Positions 40,169-47,947 of a DNA stretch of 64,000 nucleotides are shown one piece after another; positions within the stretch are counted from its first letter, which is position 1, and every line of letters starts with the position of its first letter. Both the position numbers and the translations under genes were made by a program. Under the pieces are notes generated by a model. It saw nothing but the letters and a program-made list of their open reading frames with translations. It was not told where the DNA came from and searched no databases. Source of the DNA: Pelomonas cellulosilytica (GTDB lineage: Bacteria; Pseudomonadota; Gammaproteobacteria; Burkholderiales; Burkholderiaceae_C); assembly GCF_021353265.1 (NCBI RefSeq), contig NZ_JAJTWU010000015.1, forward strand, positions 1 to 64,000, read 5' to 3'.

Positions 40169-42648
40169 GCAACTCTCCTGAGAGTGTGGAGCCTGCGATG
40201 CTGAACCTCGCGGAGCAGAACGGGAAGCCAATCCGTAGGGGCATCGCCGTGTCGCGCGCGTATGTCGTCGAGCAGCGCAACGTTGTCAGTCGTGGCCGAG
40301 AGCACGGTAATGAACTCCTCCAGGCCGGTCAGGTCCAGTTCGCAGATCGCGCTGGCGTGCCCCTGCTTGACGAGGAAGCGCCTGCCGCCTTGCGAGGTGA
40401 GGCTGCGGACGATCTCGAACTCGGATTCGCTGAGACCAAATCCGTCGACGTATTCCTCGCGCACCGCCTCCGGGTTGGCCAGGAAGATTTTGGTCACGCT
40501 CTGCTCGACCATCGTCCTGCCGATCGGGTGACGCAGGACGTCCGAGGGGCTCTGGGTGTCGAAGATGCCCAGGCCGTTCTGCTTGCGGATGGTCTTCTGC
40601 TTCTGCTTGGCGAACTCGCTGAAGACCTCGTGATCGAGCGCCTTCCAGAACTCGGAGATCACGTAGATCAGCCGTTCACCGTTGACCAGCTGCTCCATGA
40701 CTTCGAGCAGGTACATCATGACGGGCGTCCGGACTTCTGGCAGGTCGAGGAATTCCGTCGTGTCGAAGCCGATGACACGCGCGTCACGCAGGTTCTGGAG
40801 GCGGTCGTCAGCTTGGTCGAAGACCCAGCCCAGCGCGCCGCCATCGCACCAGCGGCCGAGGCGCTCGTAGAGGCTGTTGTCGCCGGCCTTGGGCAGGTTC
40901 TGGCGCACCGTCGAAAGCCGGCGCAGCGCCGCTGGCATCAGCGCGACGGCCCGGACCGCATTGGCAATGGCGTGCTCGTCCGCTGGCAGCAGCGGCATGG
41001 GGGAGGAGGCGATCAGGGTCCTGATCCACTGCGCCCAGAACTGGATGCGGGCCGGTGTCGCCTCCCACTGCAGCGGGTTGCAGCCCGTAGGCCGGCCGGC
41101 ATCCAGCGTGAAATAGATGCCGCCAAGCGCGCGCACCGCGATCTCGCAGCCGCGGTCCAGGTCGAAGAGGACGAGACGCGGCGCTGGATCCCACTTGCGC
41201 GTCAGCGTGAGCAGGAACATTTCCAGCGTGGTCTTGCCCACGCCGGTGGAACCGATCAGCAGCGTGTTTCCCGGCAGCTTCTTGTCGACGGAGTCTTCGC
41301 CCTCGGGGCTGGCGTGAAGGTTCAAGTAATACGGCTGGCCGGACGGCGTGCGAAGCAGAGCCAGCGCCTGGCCCCAAGGGTTGCCGTCGCGCTTGCCGGT
41401 GGCGAAGTTGTGCGCGCTGGCCAGCGCGGCGAAGGCCCTGGACGACAGCTTTGCGTCCCGCGGCCGCCATTGCCAGTTGCCCGGCAGCTGCGCGAACCAT
41501 GCAGCGTCGGCGACGAGGTCAACTGGCGACATCTGCAGGCTGGAGGCTTCGCCTACGGCGCCGATGGCGCGGCCGGCGCGCCGGCCGGCGTCGGCCGCGT
41601 CGCGCCCGAAGACCACCAGCGAGTAGTGGTACTCGCCCATGCAGAACTGGCCGTCACCGAGATCGTTCAGAGCGGCATCCATGTCGTCGACCTGGCTGGC
41701 GACGACGTCGTCGCTGGCGATCAGCTGGTCGCGCTGCAGTTCGAGTGCGCGCATGGCTTCGCGGCGAGGCAGGATGGAGAAGCTCTGTGTTTCGATGAAC
41801 TCGCTGGCTTCGTAGAGCAGGGCGTTCAGCACGCCGGGTTCGACGGCGTCGGCGTACTCCTTGATATCGACCAACGCAGCGCAGCGCCGGCCGTCGCCGT
41901 GGCGCAACTCCAGCTTGTCGCCGCCGAAGGACAGACGTGTCGTGGGTAGGGTGCGGTACAGCGGGCCAGCGGATGCTGGCACAGGCCGCCAGATGCCGTT
42001 GACCAGGTAGCCGAGGAACTCCGCGACTTCGGAGTAACGGCGCCCGTGGCGGATGCACTCGCCCAGCAGCTGCGGTCCGAAGCCGCGCAGCACGCGGTCG
42101 ACGAGGGCGGAGCGCTCTTCCATGACCCGAAGGGCATCCGCCTGCATCTCGGCGGTGGCCTCCCTGGTGCGCCTGCTCGGCTGCAGCGCGCGGCTCACGC
42201 GTGACACGTTGGGGCGATAGACCAGCGTCAGGTAGAGCTCGTTGCTCATCATCTGCTGCCGGTCCAGCTTGGCCTGGTAGGCGCGCGAGAGATCTTGCGC
42301 GAAGCCGGCATCCTGTGGATCGTCGAGTCCGTCGGAAACGCTGCGGTGGAGGCGATGCATCCAGACAGCCCATTGGCCCCCTGCCAAGTTCCGCAAGAGG
42401 CTGCACAGCGCTTCGTGTCTTTCCGCGACATGGGGCTCATCGGCGGTCTCGAACGGCACCCCGTCCAGGCGCCATACGCGCAGGTAGTCGCCGCCGCGCG
42501 TGATGACGTCGCTTGGGCTGAGCAGAGACGAGAAGGGTACGAAGGCGGCCAGCGGGTTCTCGGTCCGGGCCTGGGCCCAATGGCGCGGCCGTGCGATGTG
42601 CTTGTCGAACCAGCGCGGGCCGGTGCGGCGATCAGACATGCCAGGCAT
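40165..42648 (-). CDS. virB4: VirB4 secretion ATPase
   Basis: 827 residues, full VirB4 length. The N-terminal CagE/TrbE/VirB domain (FVPFSSLLSPSDVITRGGDYLRVWRLDG) precedes the ATPase. Walker A is in TLLIGSTGVGKTTLEMFLL, Walker B in RLIYVISEFWKALD-type sequence, with a terminal SGL-like TNFxxxS/AR region. It powers pilus assembly and secretion with VirB11. It overlaps virB3 by 17 bases at its start. Confidence 0.94.
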   Translation of the reverse strand: MPGMSDRRTGPRWFDKHIARPRHWAQARTENPLAAFVPFSSLLSPSDVITRGGDYLRVWRLDGVPFETADEPHVAERHEALCSLLRNLAGGQWAVWMHRLHRSVSDGLDDPQDAGFAQDLSRAYQAKLDRQQMMSNELYLTLVYRPNVSRVSRALQPSRRTREATAEMQADALRVMEERSALVDRVLRGFGPQLLGECIRHGRRYSEVAEFLGYLVNGIWRPVPASAGPLYRTLPTTRLSFGGDKLELRHGDGRRCAALVDIKEYADAVEPGVLNALLYEASEFIETQSFSILPRREAMRALELQRDQLIASDDVVASQVDDMDAALNDLGDGQFCMGEYHYSLVVFGRDAADAGRRAGRAIGAVGEASSLQMSPVDLVADAAWFAQLPGNWQWRPRDAKLSSRAFAALASAHNFATGKRDGNPWGQALALLRTPSGQPYYLNLHASPEGEDSVDKKLPGNTLLIGSTGVGKTTLEMFLLTLTRKWDPAPRLVLFDLDRGCEIAVRALGGIYFTLDAGRPTGCNPLQWEATPARIQFWAQWIRTLIASSPMPLLPADEHAIANAVRAVALMPAALRRLSTVRQNLPKAGDNSLYERLGRWCDGGALGWVFDQADDRLQNLRDARVIGFDTTEFLDLPEVRTPVMMYLLEVMEQLVNGERLIYVISEFWKALDHEVFSEFAKQKQKTIRKQNGLGIFDTQSPSDVLRHPIGRTMVEQSVTKIFLANPEAVREEYVDGFGLSESEFEIVRSLTSQGGRRFLVKQGHASAICELDLTGLEEFITVLSATTDNVALLDDIRARHGDAPTDWLPVLLREVQHRRLHTLRRVA

Positions 42649-42964
42649 CGTTGGCTCCTCGGTAGAGGGTGGGGGAGTAGCTGCGCGCCCGCCACAGGCC
42701 GTGGTTGCGGTCGTGCAGTCGCAGCTTCAGCGCCACAAACATTTGGTGGAAGCGCTGGTCATCCTTGGCGGTGACGTGTCGCATCCAGGCAAGGGCGGGG
42801 CCGATGCCAAGCGCGACGCCGAGCGCGATCCACCAGCTGACCAGCACGCCGCTCCACATGACGAGGAGCATGCTGCCGCCAAACAGGACCACGAGCGGGA
42901 CGAGGGGGATGCCCATCTTCATGGCCGGGCGCGTGGCGCCCTTGTAGATCGCTTCGCTTTGCAT
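42632..42964 (-). CDS. virB3: VirB3 inner-membrane protein
   Basis: 110 residues from the ATG at 42964. EAIYKGATRPAMKMGIPLVPLVVLFGG is the VirB3 signature. Two membrane helices follow and the C-terminus ends in a basic RLHDRNHGLWRARSYSP segment. VirB3 partners with VirB4. Confidence 0.9.
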   Translation of the reverse strand: MQSEAIYKGATRPAMKMGIPLVPLVVLFGGSMLLVMWSGVLVSWWIALGVALGIGPALAWMRHVTAKDDQRFHQMFVALKLRLHDRNHGLWRARSYSPTLYRGANDAWHV

Positions 42965-42981
42965 GGCTCGGCTCCGTGCGT

Positions 42982-43272
42982 TCAGCTGACGATGTAGGTG
43001 GCCATCGCGCCAGCGCCGCCGATCAGCGTGCCGCCGATCAGGATGTTCGACACGTCGACCAGGCGGGCGCCCTGGAAGATCATCTTGAAGCCGGCCCAGA
43101 TGATTGCGATCGTGACGACTGCTATGGAGACCGTCACCAGGATGGTGTTGACGTTGACGACCGTATCGTTGATCTTGTCGAAGCCGGCTGCAAAGGCGGG
43201 CGACGTGGTCAGCAGAGCGAGTTGCGTGGCCAGCGCCGGCACGGCGCGCGAGAGGCAAGCGTTGCGCTTCAT
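42982..43272 (-). CDS. virB2: VirB2 pilin
   Basis: 96 residues with a long signal sequence (to AFA) and two hydrophobic helices (ILVTVSIAVVTIAIIWAGFKMIF and ILIGGTLIGGAGAMATYIV) joined by a short polar loop, the TrbC/VirB2 pilin pattern. Major pilus subunit. Confidence 0.92.
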   Translation of the reverse strand: MKRNACLSRAVPALATQLALLTTSPAFAAGFDKINDTVVNVNTILVTVSIAVVTIAIIWAGFKMIFQGARLVDVSNILIGGTLIGGAGAMATYIVS

Positions 43273-43274
43273 AA

Positions 43275-43784
43275 CTACTCCTTGGGCTTTAGGTTGAGGA
43301 CCTGGGACGGGGAAGCCAGACGTCTGGTCGAGGCCGACGCGTTGATCACTCGTTGCACGTAGCCGTGCACAAAACCGGTGGAGAAGTCGCCGCTGTAGTA
43401 GCAGGACAGGGCGCGCTGAAGCACGCGTTGCTCGCTTCCGGCGGACGCGCCGGCGCGCTCATGGCATTCGGTGAGCACCGCCTGCATCGCGGCCAGGTTC
43501 GAGCAGGGTTCGAAGGCCGTCTCCAGCGTGAGGCCGAGACGGCGGAGGTTGCGCGCGTTGATCTGGGCGAGGCCGACGCTGATGTTCCATCCGTTGGCCT
43601 GCAGTGCGCGCGCGGTGGCCAGGGCTTCAGCGCGGCGGCTGGGCTGGCGCACGAGTGTGCCGCCCACCACACCGATGGCCCACGGATTGAGGGCGCTTTC
43701 GACGTCGACAAGCGCTTGCGCGGTGTCGATGTGAACGGCGGGCGCGCAGGCGAGCGCCAGCGTCATGAACGCAGTGGAGTCCAC
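43275..43784 (-). CDS. virB1: VirB1-type lytic transglycosylase
   Basis: 169 residues of the SLT family. The catalytic Glu is in ALVDVESALNPWAIGV and the family motifs WNISVGLAQINARNL and YYSGD are present. No clear signal peptide is visible (MDSTAFMTLALACAPAVH may act as one). It opens peptidoglycan for channel assembly. It ends two bases before virB2. Confidence 0.93.
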   Translation of the reverse strand: MDSTAFMTLALACAPAVHIDTAQALVDVESALNPWAIGVVGGTLVRQPSRRAEALATARALQANGWNISVGLAQINARNLRRLGLTLETAFEPCSNLAAMQAVLTECHERAGASAGSEQRVLQRALSCYYSGDFSTGFVHGYVQRVINASASTRRLASPSQVLNLKPKE

Positions 43785-43793
43785 GGCGGTGGC

Positions 43794-44348
43794 TCAGTTC
43801 TGCGGCGCGGTGCCGGCGGGCTGCGCGGCCAGCCATGCGGCGAACTCGTCGTCGAAGCGCTTGTCCCAGGTGCCGAGCTGGGTCTTGGCCGAGGGGCTGA
43901 AGTCCGTCACCGAATCACCGCTCATCGACCACCAGGTCCGCGCGAACGGGACGCCGTTGACGGTCACCGAGATGGCCCCGTCGTAGTCGCAGCTGTAGAT
44001 CTCGCGGTCGAAGCTGAAGGTGATGTGGGTGTACTGCGGTGGGCAAAAGTCGGGGGCTGCGGTCCAGGCATGGCTGGCGGTGTTGCCGGCGCCCGCCATC
44101 GCACATGTCGGAAAGGGCCTTCCAAGGGCGAGGTCACGCAGTACTTGCCGCACGGGAGGAACGCATTGCTCGATGGAACGCCAGCTGGCCGCGGCCAGGC
44201 AGAGAAGGACGGTGCAGCCGTCGACGGCATGCGCCGACGTGGCGGCGAGCAACGGTACAAGGATGGCAACCTTGCCGATCGAGCAGCGCGGCAGTTGACT
44301 TCTGCCGGTGTGACGGTTGCGCGTCGGCGTAAGAAACTGGAACTTCAT
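43794..44348 (-). CDS. Secreted Cys-containing protein, first gene of the virB operon
   Basis: 184 residues. The hydrophobic segment VAILVPLLAATSAHAVDG is a signal peptide, though the N-terminal region is longer than usual. The mature start CTVLLCLAAASW...CVPPVRQVLRDLALGRPFPTC recalls proteins (TrbM-like in position) found at the head of burkholderial transfer operons. Several Cys residues suggest disulfides. The function is unknown. It lies nine bases before virB1. Confidence 0.7.
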   Translation of the reverse strand: MKFQFLTPTRNRHTGRSQLPRCSIGKVAILVPLLAATSAHAVDGCTVLLCLAAASWRSIEQCVPPVRQVLRDLALGRPFPTCAMAGAGNTASHAWTAAPDFCPPQYTHITFSFDREIYSCDYDGAISVTVNGVPFARTWWSMSGDSVTDFSPSAKTQLGTWDKRFDDEFAAWLAAQPAGTAPQN

Positions 44349-44471
44349 GGCATGGACCTCGCTTAAGGGCGCCGTGTCTGACGCTCCGTGCGGCTCGTGG
44401 GAGCCATGAGGTCAAATTAGTCTTCGCAACGCGCTATCGCGTGGGGCTTTCGGGGGCCGATGCCACCGGCG

Positions 44472-45245
44472 CTAGATCAGGCCGTACAGGCGAGCGATGC
44501 GCACGGCGGTCTTCCGGTCGGGGGCGTCCAGCCTCTCCATCGCGCGCTGGAACCGGCGGTCTACCGCCTTTGGCTTGATCCGAAGATCGGCGGCGATCAT
44601 CTTGCTGGTGTGGCCGCTGGCCTCGCGCCGAAGCAGGTCAACCTGATCGGGCGTGATGCCGGACCGTTCCACCAGATCCTCGCGGATGGTGCGCAAGAGC
44701 CACTCGTGCAGTTCCATCGCAAGCGCCCGGGCGACGATCAGGACGAGGTGGTCGGCGGTATCGAAGTGGCCGGGGGTGCTCGATCCCAGGACCAATACAC
44801 CCACACGTGCGGCTCCGAAACTGGATGGCGCCGGGATCACCAGTGCTGATGCAAAGCCCAGCTCCGTCGAGCGCGCATTGAAGTCGGCTTCCCAGGCGTG
44901 CAGGTGAAGTTCACTGCTGCGGATGGGCGTCTGGCTCTCCAGTGCGTACCGCAGCCACGGGTCCTTCCCATGCCAGCCCTGTCGCGAGTATTCGACCGCC
45001 CATCGCTCATCGCACGCGAGCAGTGATCGGATGGAAGTACGCATCGCGTCGTCGGCGATCAGGCTGAGGAACATGCCGGAGTCCGCACCCATCAGAGGCA
45101 GGAGCTGGCCGAGCAGCGTGACCACGGATTCGGCGCTGGGTGCACGGCGAACGCTGGGCAGCCGTTCGATGACGTGCAATGCGGATGCTCGCGAACCTGG
45201 CCAAGTCGTTGGAAGCGCTTCAGCGGTGGTCTGCAAAGAACGCAT
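44472..45245 (-). CDS. LuxR-family regulator with autoinducer-binding-like domain
   Basis: 257 residues from the ATG at 45245 (preceded by GAGG). Residues about 40-180 resemble the autoinducer-binding (GAF-like) domain of LuxR/TraR proteins, with WHGKDPWLRYALESQTPIRSSE and LVIPAPSSFGAARVGVLVLGSS. The C-terminus is a LuxR helix-turn-helix (SGITPDQVDLLRREASGHTSKMIAADLRIKPKAVDRRF). No luxI-like synthase is in the window. Directly upstream of the virB operon, it likely controls conjugation in response to a diffusible signal or cell density. It overlaps the upstream gene by 26 bases. Confidence 0.83.
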   Translation of the reverse strand: MRSLQTTAEALPTTWPGSRASALHVIERLPSVRRAPSAESVVTLLGQLLPLMGADSGMFLSLIADDAMRTSIRSLLACDERWAVEYSRQGWHGKDPWLRYALESQTPIRSSELHLHAWEADFNARSTELGFASALVIPAPSSFGAARVGVLVLGSSTPGHFDTADHLVLIVARALAMELHEWLLRTIREDLVERSGITPDQVDLLRREASGHTSKMIAADLRIKPKAVDRRFQRAMERLDAPDRKTAVRIARLYGLI

Positions 45246-45657
45246 GGCCTCTGCGACGCAGTTGGTCGCACAGCAGGGGGTCGTCGAAGCGGGCGGGTTC
45301 GATGTCACACCATCGGTCGAACGCCGACGCGTCCTCGAACAGCATCACGTGTGACGTGCGCGGGCCTTCAGAAGGGCAATGCCGCTTCTCGATGACCAGT
45401 GCCGCGCTCGTTTGACTGATGACGAATGCGGTCGTTCCGTCGGCAGAGATCAGCAAGCAGGCGCCCTGGTTGTCCGTTGTGCGGATCAGGCCGACATGCC
45501 GATGGCGCGTGGCCTGCCGATGCTTTCGGGCCCGCAGTGCAGACCGCTTTGCACTCAGTGGCCTTGGTGTCGGCTCAAGGCTCTGGCGTGCAGCGAGAAA
45601 GATTGCGCTGCGTTTCGCGCCGTTGACGGCGGCTTTGCTGGCTTCGGGTGAATCCAT
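45220..45657 (-). CDS. Hypothetical protein co-transcribed with the LuxR regulator
   Basis: 145 residues from the ATG at 45657 (GGAG upstream). The N-terminal third is basic (PRPLSAKRSALRARKHRQATRH). The rest reads like a small alpha-beta fold (GLIRTTDNQGACLLISADGTTAFVI). Its 3' end overlaps the LuxR start, so the two are translationally coupled. No family recognised. Confidence 0.65.
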   Translation of the reverse strand: MDSPEASKAAVNGAKRSAIFLAARQSLEPTPRPLSAKRSALRARKHRQATRHRHVGLIRTTDNQGACLLISADGTTAFVISQTSAALVIEKRHCPSEGPRTSHVMLFEDASAFDRWCDIEPARFDDPLLCDQLRRRGHAFFADHR

Positions 45658-46074
45658 CGTTGGCTCCCGGTGACGACGCCGGGCATCAATCCGCTCTATC
45701 GGCGGGTTTGAAGTGGCGTGCAAAAGGCCCCGACGCATTTAGGACCGCTCTTGTGCGGTTGTCTAGACTGGCCTACTGTGGACTGCGCAGCCGGGATGGC
45801 GTTCTTCGCAATGGCTACATGGCCTCAACCTGTCCAACTCGCTGTTCAGTACCGAACGTTTCGGTCGACGTTCAGTCGATTCGCAATGGGCCATAGGGTT
45901 TTCGATAACACCGTTGCTTTGGAAGTTTGTGCCGGTCAATCGTCCGGTTAGTGGCGGCGGCGTTTGGGGTGCTTCGAAATTTACGATTTGTTTCCATCTC
46001 GTCGCTGCTCAGGGTAATGGGCGGATCCATTGCGTCCGCGCGCTGACGGGTGATGTGCATAGAAAGGGGGAGTC
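45658..46074. promoter_or_regulatory. Divergent regulatory region with two palindromes
   Basis: About 415 bases between the LuxR operon (minus) and a membrane protein gene (plus). It holds ACCGC-N6-GCGGT at 45744-45759 and a perfect ACCGAACGTTTCGGT palindrome at 45851-45865. The latter is flanked by direct GTTCAGT repeats (45844-45850 and 45870-45876). They are candidate operators; which regulator binds is unknown. Confidence 0.4.
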
Positions 46075-46395
46075 ATGTTCGTCTTGATACTGCGCCGCGA
46101 GCGACGTCCGGACGCGCCCTATTGGCCGGGCCGGCGCCTGCTTGCGGCGATGGATGCGGTGGCGTGGCCGCTGGCCTGCGCGGTGCTGGCGCTCCAAATC
46201 CCGAAGGCGGCTGGACTGGCCTTCCTGGTGACTGTCGTTGCCGCCCTTTGCGCCTTCTTCAGGCTGTGCGGGGCGATCCTCAACAATCAGCGCTACTGGT
46301 TCACCAGTTGGCGCGTTCTGCGTCTGTGCGCTTTTCTGCTCTTCGTCGGTCTCGTGACGAAGCTTGCGATGTGGGCCGCGCCCGCGATTAGGTGA
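46075..46395 (+). CDS. Small membrane protein, unknown
   Basis: 106 residues with an AAGGGGGAG ribosome site before the ATG. Three hydrophobic helices (about AVAWPLACAVLALQI, AFLVTVVAALCAFF and LCAFLLFVGLVTKLAMW) span the inner membrane. No family recognised. It may belong to the conjugative element, for example in surface exclusion, but that is a guess. Its 3' end overlaps the AlpA-like gene by eight bases, tail to tail. Confidence 0.65.
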   Translation: MFVLILRRERRPDAPYWPGRRLLAAMDAVAWPLACAVLALQIPKAAGLAFLVTVVAALCAFFRLCGAILNNQRYWFTSWRVLRLCAFLLFVGLVTKLAMWAAPAIR

Positions 46396-46618
46396 GTTGT
46401 CGAGGACGGGCTTCCAGCCATGCGTCAATGGTCGACTTCGGCCATCCCACCGCGCGTGTGCTCAGCTGCACGGCGCTCGGGAAGCTTTGTTGTGCCATCA
46501 GCCGATAGATCGTGGAGCTCCCGAGACCCATGCGCTGGCACACGGTCGGCAGACGTTGAATGTCTGATGGAGAGGTTCCCAACTGTGCTGCGGTGGCATG
46601 TGTGCGGATCGTGGCCAT
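46388..46618 (-). CDS. AlpA-like small DNA-binding protein
   Basis: 76 residues from the ATG at 46618. The sequence CQRMGLGSSTIYRLMAQQSF, PSAVQLSTRAVGWPKSTIDA and WLEARP is the AlpA/excisionase-type winged helix. Such proteins regulate integrase or excision in phages and integrative elements. A longer upstream frame is not conserved. Confidence 0.8.
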   Translation of the reverse strand: MATIRTHATAAQLGTSPSDIQRLPTVCQRMGLGSSTIYRLMAQQSFPSAVQLSTRAVGWPKSTIDAWLEARPRQLT

Positions 46619-46947
46619 GGCGGACTCCTGGGGACATTCGCGGCTCGATGCCACGGTGACCTGAAATCGCCGCTCCTGTCTTTTGAGGCCTCGGAAAAGT
46701 TCGCAGCCGTCCTCGAGGTCGTCAGCGATCCAGGTTGAGGACGCCATCGACTGCGACCTTAAGCTTCTGCTCCATCGGAGCGGCGGAGCGGCGTTTTTCG
46801 GGCGCGGTCACGCACAGCGGCCACATATGGGCGCCGGACTCTGGCGTAGCCGCTGGTCCGTCGGCTGCACTCGAGGGAGGGAGCTTTCCAGTGGCTGCGG
46901 TGCCGTCGTTCGGTAGGCGGCAGGTAGACTGGCTTCAAGGTGCAACT
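46619..46947. other. Intergenic region, no clear gene
   Basis: About 330 bases. An open plus-strand frame extends through it into the next gene, but its sequence is low in recognisable features. The promoter of the antitoxin-like gene should be in the right half. Confidence 0.35.
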
Positions 46948-47202
46948 ATGTCCTCCCGTCCCGACCGGAACTCACTGACCGAACGAGGGATGCGGATCGC
47001 CGAACGACGCATCCCTGAACTCGCGGCCAGGGCAGGGCATGAGGCCTACCGTGCCGCACTCAGACGCACGGGCGCGGTGACCGTGAAGACGGCGAACGGT
47101 CAGGTGGTCGAGCGCAAGCTGGATGGCAGCGTGACGGTCATCAAGGTGCTTCCGGTTGGCAAGCGTGTGAAGCCAGGCACGATATTGAAACGTGTCAAGT
47201 AA
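46948..47202 (+). CDS. Small protein preceding the zeta-toxin remnant (antitoxin-like)
   Basis: 84 residues from the ATG at 46948. A helical N-terminus (LTERGMRIAERRIPELAARAGHEAYRAAL) is followed by a beta-rich basic half (VTVKTANGQVVERKLDGSVTVIKVLPVGKRVKPGTILKRVK). Its stop overlaps the GTG start of a zeta-kinase frame, the layout of a toxin-antitoxin pair. An antitoxin role is inferred from position only. It looks intact whereas the toxin is not. Confidence 0.65.
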   Translation: MSSRPDRNSLTERGMRIAERRIPELAARAGHEAYRAALRRTGAVTVKTANGQVVERKLDGSVTVIKVLPVGKRVKPGTILKRVK

Positions 47203-47525
47203 GGCGCCAGACGCCCAGCCTGAGGCCAAGTCAGCTCGGTCCGCTCCAGCCCAGCCGCGACTGCGTGTCCTTGCCGGTCCGAACGTCGCCGCATGCTGCA
47301 GGGGGGCACCCTGTCGCGGACGAGAAGGTGATCAGCCAGTATCACAAGTCGATCGCCTTGATGACCGAGGCCTGCGAGGTCGCACACCGCGCCTACATCT
47401 TTGACAACTCGGGTTCGAAGCACAAGCTGTTGGCCGAGATCACCGATTTTGACGAGATCAGGCTGGATGCCAGCGTCATCAATCCTTGGTTCCTTGGGAC
47501 TGAGCTATGGAAGGACTTTTCCTAG
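47192..47525 (+). pseudogene. Zeta-type toxin kinase with internal deletion
   Basis: The GTG at 47192 gives a zeta-like N-terminus (…RLRVLAGPN), which should continue as GAGKST. Instead the P-loop and the central kinase domain are missing. After a frame change the C-terminal part follows: GHPVADEKVISQYHKSIALM, EACEVAHRAYIFDNSG and KLLAEITDFDEI, as in ATPase/zeta-like proteins, ending at 47525. About 100-plus residues are deleted, so it cannot phosphorylate its substrate. Confidence 0.65.
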
Positions 47526-47583
47526 AGCCCCACGCAGCTTCGCCCAGCGCAAAAGGCCGCCCTTCAAGCAATGTGGGGTTGCG

Positions 47584-47796
47584 CTATGCGGCAGGGAACA
47601 AGTCCCGAACCGGAACCTTCAGCGCCGAAGCAAGTAACTCAATTGCATCAAGGGAAGGGTTGGCTCCGCCGGTCTCAATGCGGGACATGTACGAGCGCGC
47701 GAAGCCGCAACGCTCGGCGAATTCGTCCTGCTTATAGCCAGCCGCTCGCCGAAGTTCGGCGATACGTTGACCAAAGGAACGACGGAGCGGCGTCAT
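47584..47796 (-). CDS. XRE-family small regulator
   Basis: 70 residues from MTPLRRSF (an ATG three codons upstream at 47805 is also possible). A single helix-turn-helix of Cro/CI type: FGQRIAELRRAAGYKQDEFAERCGFARSYMSRIETGGANPSLDAIELLA. A likely autoregulated repressor of the element. A dyad lies just upstream of it. Confidence 0.88.
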   Translation of the reverse strand: MTPLRRSFGQRIAELRRAAGYKQDEFAERCGFARSYMSRIETGGANPSLDAIELLASALKVPVRDLFPAA

Positions 47797-47814
47797 AGGC
47801 CGCACATCGTCTAT

Positions 47815-47853
47815 TCATGTCCACTATTCACGAACCCACTAATCGTGACATGA
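47815..47853. promoter_or_regulatory. Inverted repeat, candidate operator for the XRE regulator
   Basis: TCATGTC (47815-47821) and GACATGA (47847-47853) form a perfect seven-base dyad with 25 bases between, 10-48 bases upstream of the XRE start. It lies between that gene and the dead-transposase/sigma operon, so it could affect both. Confidence 0.4.
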
Positions 47854-47947
47854 TCCGCATCGCGTAGTCGTGCCACTTTCATTCTGAAGTCTCAGGGAAG
47901 CGCGCGCGAACGCACGTCCACTTGTGATCCAAGGTTAGGAGCACGCG

